This document shows positions 37,375 to 45,599 of a stretch of DNA of 64,000 nt, one piece after another. The translations under genes and the position numbers were made by a program. Within the stretch, counting starts at the first letter, position 1; every line of letters starts with the position of its first letter. Source of the stretch: Aestuariibacter sp. GS-14 (GTDB lineage Bacteria; Pseudomonadota; Gammaproteobacteria; Enterobacterales; Alteromonadaceae); assembly GCF_006494365.1 (NCBI RefSeq), contig NZ_VHIP01000012.1, positions 62,001-126,000 of the forward strand. Reading direction: 5' to 3'. The notes under the pieces were generated by a model. It was not told where the DNA came from. It worked only from the letters and a program-made list of their open reading frames with translations, and ran no database searches.

Positions 37375-37391
37375 ACTAGCATTCGAGTTTT
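37375..37391. promoter_or_regulatory. Candidate shared operator before TonB receptor
   Basis: AACTAGCATTC (37375-37385) is the exact reverse complement of GAATGCTAGTT at 44391-44401. With flanks (rc TCGAATGCTAGTTCAA) it matches TAGAATNNNNATTCTA at 9 of 12 defined positions. It is about 45-60 bp upstream of the receptor start. Confidence 0.4.
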
Positions 37392-37565
37392 AACTTAACT
37401 CCAAAAAAAAGCTGGGGGTCAGTCAGCTGTTTAACGTTGGTTGCGCAAAGCATACACTTCGCAACAATGTTACACAAACTATAACTTTTATTAACATTAC
37501 TGGTTAAGTGAATATTTTTCATACATACCATCTAAACGCTGAATACCTGTTAAACCAACTATCCG

Positions 37566-38852
37566 TTACTTTAATAAATTACGCAGTAGCGCGTGTTGAC
37601 GACGCACCTGGTCACGACCGCGGTATGGCTCACGACGACCTTCGTATTCACTGGACAGCCAGCCTTTCCAACCCGCGTTTTGCAATGTTTCTACAATGGG
37701 TTGCCAAGGAATATGTAAGTCATTCAATTGATCGTCAATTTCAAAAAACTTGGTTTGAATAAAGTAAACATGCTGAAGGATTTCCTGTAAATCCACCATC
37801 GGCACGTTTAATGGTTCCAGGAATGGAGGACGCTTACCGCCTTTTACCTCGATGCCTTCATGGCCATCATCACAAGGCGCAGTCTGGAAAATACCTGTGT
37901 CGATCATCAACTTAAATTTTGACGACTTATGGGTATTAATAAACTCAATGTAGTCCTGAGTAACCTTGTGTTTGATTGGCGTTGGGCTATGGATTTCCGG
38001 GCAAATCACGATATCCAGTTCTTCGGCCAAATCCAGTGAGCGCAATACGGATTCCTGCCAGATTGGATGCGGATCCAGCTCCATGGTGGTAACACCAAAT
38101 TTGGGCCTGATTGACGTGAAGCCCAGCGACTTAGCCAGTTGCAAATCATGACGGATTTGCGCAGTGCCTTGTTCTACAGTGAGATCGCTGGTTTGCCACA
38201 TGGCAGTGTCTACCCAGGTACCCAGATTGGTTGGCGTAAGCTGATATTTTTCCAGTAAGCCAAACCACTCATCCCGCCAGGCATTCGAGGGCGTCGGATA
38301 CCCCGGTATGTTACCTTCGGCCAGCATTTCAATGCCTGTGGCACCCATGTCAGCAATATCCGCCATCACATCTTCCAGGGTCATCAGTGTATACATATCA
38401 CCGGTATAACTGTAAGTCGACACGCTGAGCTGCGGGCCGGTTAGTACACCACTGTTCACCACCACGATTTTGGCACTGGCTCTGAAAGGAGAGCGACAAA
38501 ACGGTCCCGGAATATAGGGGCGGCGAATGTACACACACACCCGTAAATCGTAAATACCATTTGGCAAAGGCGCATCAACGGGAATAGTTACAGTAGCCAG
38601 CTCGTCAAGTTGCCAGCGCGCAGATGTGCTGCTAAGTACTTCCTGTAGTGAATAGGTTTGCCCTTGCAGCGTCCATTGAGCCGTCTCACAAGGATAGGAT
38701 TTACCATTCAGGGTAACATCAATGCCATCGATAAGGCTGGCTTGAACGCCCCGGTAATTGGGGTTTCGCAGTTGAAACTGAAAGCCGGGTTGGCCGTTTT
38801 CCAGTACTACGTTCTTCGCGCCCCTGCTCTGAATAATCGATCGTTCAATCAT
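37566..38852 (-). CDS. Fused C-glycoside deglycosidase-like protein: DUF6379 (beta) + TIM-barrel (alpha)
   Basis: The 428-residue protein starts at ATG 38852 (MIERSIIQSRGAKN) behind GAGGAAA. Residues about 1-135 are a DUF6379 beta-sandwich, the small beta subunit of C-C cleaving C-glycoside deglycosidases (NYRGVQASLIDGIDVTLNGKSY). Residues about 140-428 are an AP-endonuclease-2 type TIM barrel like the alpha subunit. Metal ligands Glu286 (CPEIHSP), Asp318 (MIDTGIF) and Glu402 (SSEYEG) are in place, but the usual His of the HGKFY strand is Gln366 (IQTKFF). In known enzymes the subunits are separate; here they are one chain. It is the last gene of the aromatic operon and follows an intercistronic hairpin. 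Assignment rests on remembered family features. Confidence 0.75.
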   Translation of the reverse strand: MIERSIIQSRGAKNVVLENGQPGFQFQLRNPNYRGVQASLIDGIDVTLNGKSYPCETAQWTLQGQTYSLQEVLSSTSARWQLDELATVTIPVDAPLPNGIYDLRVCVYIRRPYIPGPFCRSPFRASAKIVVVNSGVLTGPQLSVSTYSYTGDMYTLMTLEDVMADIADMGATGIEMLAEGNIPGYPTPSNAWRDEWFGLLEKYQLTPTNLGTWVDTAMWQTSDLTVEQGTAQIRHDLQLAKSLGFTSIRPKFGVTTMELDPHPIWQESVLRSLDLAEELDIVICPEIHSPTPIKHKVTQDYIEFINTHKSSKFKLMIDTGIFQTAPCDDGHEGIEVKGGKRPPFLEPLNVPMVDLQEILQHVYFIQTKFFEIDDQLNDLHIPWQPIVETLQNAGWKGWLSSEYEGRREPYRGRDQVRRQHALLRNLLK

Positions 38853-38867
38853 AGATTTCCTCGCAAT

Positions 38868-38903
38868 AAAAAAGCAGGCCTGCCGGAAATCCAACATGCC
38901 TGC
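38868..38903 (-). terminator. Intercistronic terminator-like hairpin before the fused deglycosidase gene
   Basis: On the minus strand GCAGGC (38898-38903) pairs with GCCTGC (38874-38879), followed by six Ts (38868-38873). It falls in the 70-bp gap between the monooxygenase stop and the next start, so it may reduce expression of the last gene or be an attenuation point. Confidence 0.55.
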
Positions 38904-38922
38904 AAAGGGTTAAACGGGTTTG

Positions 38923-40050
38923 TTAAATGGGCTTGGCTAACGCTATTGCTGAGTCACGCATAATGGCTGTGTGCTCTTCTTTATCGCCGCCTTCAATTTC
39001 AATTTCTGCCAGGCGACCCGAGTTCTCCACCACCATTTTGCAGCGTTCATAACGGCGCGCCTGGAAGCCTTGCAGCGCTTCTTCCAGCGTTGCTTTGTTA
39101 GCCACTTCATCAGCCAGCACCAGCGCATCTTCAATACCAATACAGGCACCACTGGCAAGGTGCGGCGTAGTGGCGTGTACGGTGTCACCAATCAACACGA
39201 TACGGCCTTTGTACCAGGGTGCTGGCATCATTACGCGCTCAAGCGGGCGATAGTGAATAAGACAATCTTTATTCAGCATACCCGACAAGGTTTGCACCAT
39301 AGGCGCAGGAAAGCCCTTAAGCAGACCTTGTAATTCCTCAATGAAGGTGTCAGGCTCACGAAAATCATTCTGCGCACGGTTCTCTGTAACAAACATGTAC
39401 ATTTGATCTTTCGACATGGGGTTCACACCCGCTTTGATGTGCTGACTCACCCACATCATGGTATTTTCCACTTCAGGTAAGCGCGGCAGTACAGCACGCC
39501 ATACGCCCTGCCCAATGTATTTGGGAGCGGCAGCATCCGGGAATAGGTGATTGCGCACTTTTGAATAAACGCCGTCAGCACCCACTACCAGATCATATTG
39601 TTTGGTGGTGCCATCAGTGAACGTGACTTCTACGCTATCACCCAGATCATTGATGGATTCAAACGTAACGCCCAGACGCACATTGGTGCTGGTACTGCGG
39701 GTTTTATTGGCCAGGATTTTTGCCAGTGCCGGGCGCATAATTGCACCACCACCGGGTAGTCCTTCGCCTAATGGTGGCGCAGGAATATGTGCCAGATGCA
39801 CGCCATGCGGCGCAAACACATCCAGCCCACCATGACCGCTACCGGCCTGCAGGTATTCGTCCATGATGCCCAGTTGCTTGAAAGCACGCATAGTCGCGCC
39901 GCCAATGCTGATCCCGGCACCATCGGTACGCCAGTTTGGATCGATTTCAACTAAATCCACCTCAACACCGGCTTTGCTTAACTCAATGGCCGCAGACATA
40001 CCTGAAAAGCCACCACCAATTATCAGTACATTGTTAATACAGTTGCTCAT
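38923..40050 (-). CDS. FAD-dependent aromatic monooxygenase (group A flavoprotein)
   Basis: The 375-residue protein starts at ATG 40050 (MSNCINNVLIIGGG). It has the Rossmann motif IGGGFSGMSAAIELSKAG, the DG motif LVVGADGVYSKVRN and the GD motif VLIGDTVHATTPHLASGACIGIEDALVLA, as in salicylate hydroxylase-like phenol hydroxylases. It would use NAD(P)H and O2 to hydroxylate a phenolic ring and prepare it for ring cleavage by the extradiol dioxygenase of the same operon. The gene lies 4 bp after the Rieske gene. Confidence 0.87.
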   Translation of the reverse strand: MSNCINNVLIIGGGFSGMSAAIELSKAGVEVDLVEIDPNWRTDGAGISIGGATMRAFKQLGIMDEYLQAGSGHGGLDVFAPHGVHLAHIPAPPLGEGLPGGGAIMRPALAKILANKTRSTSTNVRLGVTFESINDLGDSVEVTFTDGTTKQYDLVVGADGVYSKVRNHLFPDAAAPKYIGQGVWRAVLPRLPEVENTMMWVSQHIKAGVNPMSKDQMYMFVTENRAQNDFREPDTFIEELQGLLKGFPAPMVQTLSGMLNKDCLIHYRPLERVMMPAPWYKGRIVLIGDTVHATTPHLASGACIGIEDALVLADEVANKATLEEALQGFQARRYERCKMVVENSGRLAEIEIEGGDKEEHTAIMRDSAIALAKPI

Positions 40051-40054
40051 ATTC

Positions 40055-40402
40055 CTAGTCCTCCAGAGTGATCCATAAATAGCCATCGGCTTCGCAGATC
40101 ACGGGTATCGGTCGCAAAGATTCACCTTTGCAAGGACCGGAAGTACATAGTCCAGACCGAATGTTAAACAGTGCGCCATGTGCAGCGCATACGATGTTGT
40201 CACCTGCTGCATCCAGGTATTCGTCTTTTTTCCATGGCAGGCTGGTGTCGCCATAATGCGGACATACATCGGCATAGGCGAAGTAATCACGGTCTTGCCT
40301 GACCACGAAAATGGTGTCAAAGCCATGCCGCTCGGGGTCAAACCCTTGGGCACAGAAATCGGGAATATCGTCTTCGCGACACAGCCTGACACGCTTGCTC
40401 AT
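40055..40402 (-). CDS. Rieske [2Fe-2S] ferredoxin
   Basis: The 115-residue protein has both cluster motifs: CPHYG (Cys-x-His) and CAAHGALF (Cys-x2-His), with ICxADGYLWITLED closing the fold. It is a soluble Rieske ferredoxin or the small subunit of an oxygenase. No Rieske oxygenase alpha subunit lies in the window, so its electron acceptor could be the flavin monooxygenase or the dioxygenase next to it. Start overlaps the stop of the dioxygenase gene by one base. Confidence 0.87.
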   Translation of the reverse strand: MSKRVRLCREDDIPDFCAQGFDPERHGFDTIFVVRQDRDYFAYADVCPHYGDTSLPWKKDEYLDAAGDNIVCAAHGALFNIRSGLCTSGPCKGESLRPIPVICEADGYLWITLED

Positions 40403-41337
40403 TACGCCCCCGCTTTAGGCGGTGGCGGACCCATTGGCGCCCATTTTTCGCGATATTGCAGCAGGAACACCTGGGAATTGTCAGCGCCAGGCATGGCTTC
40501 CCGGGCAGCCCATTGCTCGTCGTGCAAGTCCATGTCTGCATCGAATTCCATGTTGCAGCCAAACGGGCTCTTGAAGTACCAGAACCAGTTTGAACCAAAG
40601 ATATGGCGGCCCGGGCCCCAGAAGCTCTGATAACCTTTATTCACCATGTTGGTACCCGCTGTCACAACGTCAGTAGGCCCGCCCATATGGAAGGTAAAAT
40701 GCTCAATGCCTTTCATGTGCGGTGGGGTTTGAATAAAGAACACGGTATGGTGATCCTGAGTACCAGCCGGGCGCATAAATGGGCCCACATGGGTGAAGCG
40801 ATCGGTAGTGACAAATCCAAGACGGTCGCGGTAGAACGCTTCCTGTTTAGGCGCATCCGGTACAAAGTACACCACGTGTGACAAGGTACGTGGCTTAGGC
40901 GAGTCTTCTTTCGTTACCGCTATCTGGTTTACGCCGCGTTGCGCGGGTGCCCCCGGTGCATTAATGGTTTCCGCTGGCATATCCAGCACCTGGCGCACCG
41001 TTACCTGAAAGCCCAGCACAAAGCCATGATCGTCTTTGGATTCAATGCTGCCATCGTCGAATCGGGTGACGTCACGGTCTTTTTCCAACTCTGCGGCAAT
41101 CGCATCCACGGTGGCCTGATCCGCTACACCGTACACGGTTTTGCGCAGCATAGTGCCGGTTTCCATGGCCGCAGGTAATTCATCATCGTGCTTGCTGCGG
41201 ATTTCAATGCCGGTGCCATCCAAGGCAACAAAACGGTGTTCACCGCGGGCAGTTAAACCGTAATCGCTGGCAAACTGGCGGCAGGCATCGACGTCATCCA
41301 CGCCAAATACCAGTAAATCGGGTCCAATAATATTCAT
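40402..41337 (-). CDS. Extradiol ring-cleavage dioxygenase (VOC type)
   Basis: The 311-residue protein has two vicinal-oxygen-chelate modules. Presumed Fe(II) ligands are His154 (LSHVVYFV), His213 (IEHFTFHMGG) and Glu264 (CNMEFDAD), the 2-His-1-Glu set of type I extradiol enzymes. ATG 41337 (MNIIGPDLLVFGV) is chosen because the VOC fold begins there; the longer frame overlaps the hydrolase gene. It should cleave a catechol-type ring adjacent to the diol and deliver a meta-cleavage product to the hydrolase upstream in the operon. Confidence 0.87.
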   Translation of the reverse strand: MNIIGPDLLVFGVDDVDACRQFASDYGLTARGEHRFVALDGTGIEIRSKHDDELPAAMETGTMLRKTVYGVADQATVDAIAAELEKDRDVTRFDDGSIESKDDHGFVLGFQVTVRQVLDMPAETINAPGAPAQRGVNQIAVTKEDSPKPRTLSHVVYFVPDAPKQEAFYRDRLGFVTTDRFTHVGPFMRPAGTQDHHTVFFIQTPPHMKGIEHFTFHMGGPTDVVTAGTNMVNKGYQSFWGPGRHIFGSNWFWYFKSPFGCNMEFDADMDLHDEQWAAREAMPGADNSQVFLLQYREKWAPMGPPPPKAGA

Positions 41338-41365
41338 GGTGTTCTCCGGTGTGTTACGCGCCTGC

Positions 41366-42523
41366 TTATGCAGTGCGCGCATTGAAGTTTTCTGCTACCC
41401 AGTCCGCAATGTACTGGCCGGCATTGATACTGTTGTCAAAGCTTGAGTGCTGAACGCCGCCCTCGCGTTGAGTGAAAATCTTTAATTCACGTTTTGGGCT
41501 GTTAACTAACTGGTCGTAAGTGCGCTGTGCCCATTTCAGTGGAATTTGCGAGTCTTTTTCGCCATGGGTAACCAAAAACGGCACTTTGATTTTTTCGATC
41601 TGTCCGTCCAGGTGCACGTTCTCGGCAATCTGCATAAACTCGTCGATGTCTTTTGCTCCCCACACCCAGCAAACGTGCTGCCAGTAGTGCGGTACCGGGA
41701 AGTCGCCTTCTTTTTCCAGACGGCGTTTTTGTACGTCACGCCAGTCGTGGTTGGCACCCCATACCACACCCAGTGCGATACGCGGCTCGTTGGCTACTGC
41801 GCGCGGGCAGTAGTAGCCACCCAGTGACACGCCTTCCATACCAATGCGGCTGTTATCCACTTCCGAATGTTGCTCCAGCCAGTCGACCACTTTTGATGCC
41901 CAGTGTTCACTGTCGTAGCGAGCAGTAAAGTTCTGTAAACGCAAGGCTTCACCGGTACCAGGCTGATCAACGATGAGCGATGACACACCGCGCTTAGCCA
42001 GCCACTCAGGCAATCCCACGCGGTACTTCATTTCTTTAGTAGAATCCAGGCCGTTTACCTGAATGAGAATGGGTGCTGGGCCTTCTACCCCTTCGGCTTT
42101 CACATACAACGCCGACAGGTGTTTACCTTCATAGGGGATCTCAACGCGCTGGCAGTTTTCTTTGCCCAGCTCCACACTCTTTTGGAATAATTCCAGTGAG
42201 CGTTTATACAGATCCAAACGCCCTGGCGCATTGTGACCTTGCAAACGCTCACACGTGATCAGATAGCTTGATGCACGCTTGTACTTTTCGCCGGCAGACA
42301 GTAAACGTCCGCGTTCGATATCTTCTGCTGCCAGGCCACACAGCTTGTCAGCCATGTTTGCCCAGGTATTGCGAAATGCATGGGTACCCTCTTTGTCGGG
42401 TTGTTTAGCGGCCTCTTGTAAAGGCGCGCACATTTCTTCGATTTCGCCGATCCGTGCGCCCATTTCGATGGCTAAATCAACTGACAGGTTCCACACGTAA
42501 TTGGTTGGAAAATACTTAAACAT
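41366..42523 (-). CDS. Alpha/beta hydrolase, probable C-C bond hydrolase (2,6-dihydroxypseudooxynicotine hydrolase-like)
   Basis: This 385-residue hydrolase has an N-terminal helical lid region (about 1-125) and an alpha/beta core with nucleophile Ser233 in EGVSLGGYY, an acid near LVTHGEKDSQIP and a late His (GVQHSSFD). The lid-plus-core layout and length fit the PF06500/DHPON-hydrolase group, which cleaves C-C bonds in side chains of diketone-like compounds. It likely hydrolyses the ring-fission product made by the neighbouring dioxygenase. Confidence 0.8.
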   Translation of the reverse strand: MFKYFPTNYVWNLSVDLAIEMGARIGEIEEMCAPLQEAAKQPDKEGTHAFRNTWANMADKLCGLAAEDIERGRLLSAGEKYKRASSYLITCERLQGHNAPGRLDLYKRSLELFQKSVELGKENCQRVEIPYEGKHLSALYVKAEGVEGPAPILIQVNGLDSTKEMKYRVGLPEWLAKRGVSSLIVDQPGTGEALRLQNFTARYDSEHWASKVVDWLEQHSEVDNSRIGMEGVSLGGYYCPRAVANEPRIALGVVWGANHDWRDVQKRRLEKEGDFPVPHYWQHVCWVWGAKDIDEFMQIAENVHLDGQIEKIKVPFLVTHGEKDSQIPLKWAQRTYDQLVNSPKRELKIFTQREGGVQHSSFDNSINAGQYIADWVAENFNARTA

Positions 42524-42572
42524 TGTTTGTCCTCATGGGTTCATCCCTCTCTTACACCGGAGGGATTCATGA

Positions 42573-43370
42573 TTAGTTTGTTACTTTGGGTACAAAGGCG
42601 ACTGCCCGCACGAAGCCAGCAGAAGCATGTTTGATTTTGTAAGGGAAACAAGAAACCCAGAAGCCCGTTGTGGGCAAGGCTTCCAGGTTGGAAAGCTTCT
42701 CCATCTGGCCGTAGCCAATATCCCGGCCGGCCTTGTGGCCTTCCCAGATAATTGAGGCATCGCCCGACTCGGCAAAGCGCTCACGGGTAAACTTGAAAGG
42801 CGCATCCCAGCTCCAGGCATCTGTGCCAACCACTTTTACACCGCGCTCCAGCAGGTACATGGTGGCATCGCGCCCCATTCCTACACCGGCTTCCAGATAA
42901 CCAGGCTGACCAAATAACGCGCCAGCACGGGTATTCACTACTACAATATCCAGCGGCTGAAGCGCGTGACCAATTCGGGCCAGTTCAGCTTCTACTTCGT
43001 CAGCGGTAACCACATGACCATCAGGCAGATTGCGAAAATCCAGCTTAACACCAGCCTGAAAACACCATTCAAGCGGCAATTCATCAATACCGTAGGCAGG
43101 TTTGCCGCCATCGGTGGTGGAGGCGTAATGCCAGGGCGCATCCATGTGCGTGCCGCTGTGAGTGGTAATGTGTAACCGCTCCGCCGCCCAGGATTCATTG
43201 CCAGGTAACTGGTCGAGAGTAAGCCCAGGGAACATGGCTTCCATCTCTGGCCAGCCCTGCTGATGATCCATGTAGTCAATTTTGGGCAACAATGGCGGTG
43301 GATCGGTGTTGGGGTTGTTGTCGAGGGTGACCGACAAATCAATTAAGGTAAATTGAGCAGGATTAAACAT
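42573..43370 (-). CDS. Cyclase-family (KynB-like) metal-dependent hydrolase
   Basis: The 265-residue protein has the signature HSGTHMDAPWH (residues 71-81), the metal site of the cyclase/arylformamidase family. ATG 43370 (MFNPAQFTLIDLSVTL) is preferred: family similarity begins with IDLSVTL, and an 8-bp overlap with the FAH gene indicates coupling. Members hydrolyse amides, lactones or esters, or cyclise them. In this operon a ring-opened lactone or enol ester from aromatic breakdown is a plausible substrate. Confidence 0.82.
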   Translation of the reverse strand: MFNPAQFTLIDLSVTLDNNPNTDPPPLLPKIDYMDHQQGWPEMEAMFPGLTLDQLPGNESWAAERLHITTHSGTHMDAPWHYASTTDGGKPAYGIDELPLEWCFQAGVKLDFRNLPDGHVVTADEVEAELARIGHALQPLDIVVVNTRAGALFGQPGYLEAGVGMGRDATMYLLERGVKVVGTDAWSWDAPFKFTRERFAESGDASIIWEGHKAGRDIGYGQMEKLSNLEALPTTGFWVSCFPYKIKHASAGFVRAVAFVPKVTN

Positions 43371-44352
43371 GTTGATTCTCCACAACCACGTGCTGGCGAA
43401 TTTCACCAAACAGACTATTACCGGCGTCATCCGTCGCTTTTAGCGTGACGACTTCGCCGTGTTGTAAAAACAGGGTGCTGGGTGCACCGTTGGCAATCAT
43501 TTCTTTTGCGCGAAGCTCGGCAATACAAGCCTGCCCCACAGACGGATCTTCATTTGACACCGTGCCCGACCCTACAACTGTGCCGGGGTGTAACGAGCGG
43601 GTAAGCACAGCGTGTGCAATTAATTCGTCGAAACCAAAATGCATTTCTGCCCCATGAGGCGTACCGAATTTTTTGCCGTCGCGGTGAATAACCATGTTCA
43701 GGTGAACCCGGGCGTTCTGCCAGTGGCAGCCAAGCTCATCCGGTGTAACAGCAATGGGAGCAAAGGCAGTTGCCCCTTTGGCTTGCACAAAGCCGAATCC
43801 GGTTTTCATTTCACGTGGCGCCAGCGCCCGGTAACTGATGTCATTGAGCATCACAACCAGGCGAATTGCCTGCAAAGCCTGCTGCGGTGTACTCCCCATA
43901 GGCACGCGGTCGGTGATCACGGCAAACTCGCCTTCAAAATCAGCGCCATGTGCCGCATTGGCAACCACTATGTCATCTTTAGGGCCGCTGAAGTTGTCGC
44001 CAGCGCCCTGATACATCAGCGGGTACTTGTCGGCATCTTCAATGGGGTCAAGATGAAAGGCCTTTTGCATTAGATGCCCGTGATTCATAAAGCACGAGCC
44101 ATCCAGCCATTGCCATGCTCGTGGCAGCGGTGCATCCAGGATCAACTCACCCAGCGACTGCGTATTTTTAAGCCTGCCGGCATTCAATGCGTCATACCGC
44201 ACCTGCAGTTCAGGCGCACAGCTATCCCAATTATTCAGCGCTTCCTGCAGTGTGGCCGCGATGTCGCCTACCGACACCGTAGTGCATAGGTCCCGGGAAA
44301 CCAGAATGAGTTCGCCATCGGGGTGTGATGTTCTTTTGGTTGCAAATTTCAT
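43363..44352 (-). CDS. Fumarylacetoacetate hydrolase-family protein
   Basis: This 329-residue FAH-fold enzyme shows the metal-binding region ADFEGEFAVI, LMLNDISYRALAPREMKTGFGFVQAKG, and VVGSGTVSNEDPS. FAH members hydrolyse C-C bonds of beta-diketones or decarboxylate/hydrate intermediates of aromatic pathways. As the first gene of the operon that ends in the fused deglycosidase, it should act late in aglycone breakdown. It is transcribed divergently from the LysR gene. Confidence 0.87.
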   Translation of the reverse strand: MKFATKRTSHPDGELILVSRDLCTTVSVGDIAATLQEALNNWDSCAPELQVRYDALNAGRLKNTQSLGELILDAPLPRAWQWLDGSCFMNHGHLMQKAFHLDPIEDADKYPLMYQGAGDNFSGPKDDIVVANAAHGADFEGEFAVITDRVPMGSTPQQALQAIRLVVMLNDISYRALAPREMKTGFGFVQAKGATAFAPIAVTPDELGCHWQNARVHLNMVIHRDGKKFGTPHGAEMHFGFDELIAHAVLTRSLHPGTVVGSGTVSNEDPSVGQACIAELRAKEMIANGAPSTLFLQHGEVVTLKATDDAGNSLFGEIRQHVVVENQHV

Positions 44353-44388
44353 GACACAGCCTGTTCAATATTCAATTTATAATAAAAT

Positions 44389-44404
44389 TAGAATGCTAGT
44401 TATC
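44389..44404. promoter_or_regulatory. Candidate operator in the LysR/aromatic operon intergenic region
   Basis: TAGAATGCTAGTTATC (44389-44404) fits TAGAATNNNNATTCTA at 9 of 12 defined positions, and GAATGCTAGTT is repeated in reverse before the TonB receptor at 37375. A second half-site ATTCTA lies at 44520-44525. The 230-bp spacer is very AT-rich and must contain both promoters. Confidence 0.4.
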
Positions 44405-44582
44405 ATAATTGAAATTTAACAATTATGAAACAATTAGTAAAAGCGATGTTAATGCAGTAGAATGAATTGATAAAATTGAAAGTATTGATTACTTCTATCG
44501 AATTGGTAAATACATTAACATTCTAATAGCTTTACTCACACCGATAGAAAAAACACCGTAACGTTTCACTGAGGTATTGCTT

Positions 44583-45494
44583 GTGCGTGTTGAACAGCTT
44601 GATCTTAACTTATTGTTGGCACTAGAAATTTTACTTGAGGAACAGAATATTACCCGCTCTGCCGAGCGCCTGCACCTGTCTCAGTCTGCCACCAGTAGCA
44701 TTTTAGCCAGATTGCGCAGTTATTTTGAAGATGACTTACTCGTGCAGGTTGGCAGGCAAATGCAACCTACTCCCTATGCGCTGGAGCTGGAGGCGCCGGT
44801 AAAACAAATATTAGGCATAGTACGAGCATCAATCACCAGTAAACGACAAAATAATCCAGAGCTAAGTCAGCGTCATTTTAGAATCATCGCTTCAGATTAT
44901 ATCACTCAGGTAGTGATCTGCCCTTTACTGGCAAAAATCAATCAACTGGCGCCTGCCGTTACCTTTGAATTTTTAACGCCATTCAGCCACGGTGCGGAGT
45001 TGCTGGCCAAGGGGGGCGCGGATTTCTTTATTTCTCCTGAAGCGAGAATGATAGACACCTATCCACATGAATTCCTGCTCGAAGACGAGCTGGTGTGTAT
45101 TGGCGATCCGGCGTTTTATCCCGGTCAGGACGCAATAACAGAAGACGCTTTTTTTGCCACCGGCCATGTGTCTGTGGGTTTTGAACGTATAAGTCGCTTT
45201 AGTTTTGAAGACTGGTTTAAAGAAAACCTGGGCCACGAACGCAAAATTGATATCATCAGCAATGACTTTAACACGCTGTGTCTGTCGCTCATTGGGACGC
45301 CCCGATTAGCCATGATCCCGGCCAAGTTCGCCGAACAACAATTGAGCCGGTTACCCCTGAAGCAATTTGACATTCCGTTTACCCCGCCTAAGTTACTGGA
45401 ATACGCAGCCTGGCACCCCACTCTGGATGGCGATCCTATGCACCGTTGGCTCCGAGAATTAATTTTTTCTTCGCTGAGATCTGCGCAATCCTGA
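44583..45494 (+). CDS. LysR-family regulator (NodD/NahR-like)
   Basis: The 303-residue regulator starts at GTG 44583 (MRVEQLDLNLLLALEILLEEQNITRSAERL) with GAGG at ideal distance; a TTG 6 bp earlier is less likely. The helix-turn-helix is in residues about 15-45, followed by an effector domain of the NodD/NahR/LinR branch, whose members often bind flavonoids, salicylate or chlorophenols. Divergent position from the aromatic operon makes it the likely activator of that operon, with an aromatic inducer. Confidence 0.88.
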   Translation: MRVEQLDLNLLLALEILLEEQNITRSAERLHLSQSATSSILARLRSYFEDDLLVQVGRQMQPTPYALELEAPVKQILGIVRASITSKRQNNPELSQRHFRIIASDYITQVVICPLLAKINQLAPAVTFEFLTPFSHGAELLAKGGADFFISPEARMIDTYPHEFLLEDELVCIGDPAFYPGQDAITEDAFFATGHVSVGFERISRFSFEDWFKENLGHERKIDIISNDFNTLCLSLIGTPRLAMIPAKFAEQQLSRLPLKQFDIPFTPPKLLEYAAWHPTLDGDPMHRWLRELIFSSLRSAQS

Positions 45495-45551
45495 ATGTAA
45501 TAAGTAAAGAATCCACCCACTGAAGAGGGAGTGTTAAGGTAGGCAATAAAA

Positions 45552-45576
45552 AAACCGGCGCACGAGGCGCCGGTTT
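45552..45576. terminator. Bidirectional terminator between LysR and TonB receptor genes
   Basis: AAACCGGCGC (45552-45561) and GCGCCGGTTT (45567-45576) form a 10-bp stem with a 5-base loop. A/T runs flank both sides (AAAAA before, TTT after), so it can terminate the convergent genes on either strand. Confidence 0.8.
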
Positions 45577-45599
45577 GACTTCACACAATGACACAGAAA

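Noticed and set aside
40178-40630. 150-codon plus-strand frame across the Rieske and dioxygenase genes
   Set aside because: Antisense to two genes with intact motifs; no ribosome site and no protein-family resemblance.
43639-44073. 144-codon plus-strand frame in the FAH gene
   Set aside because: Antisense shadow of a complete FAH-family protein.
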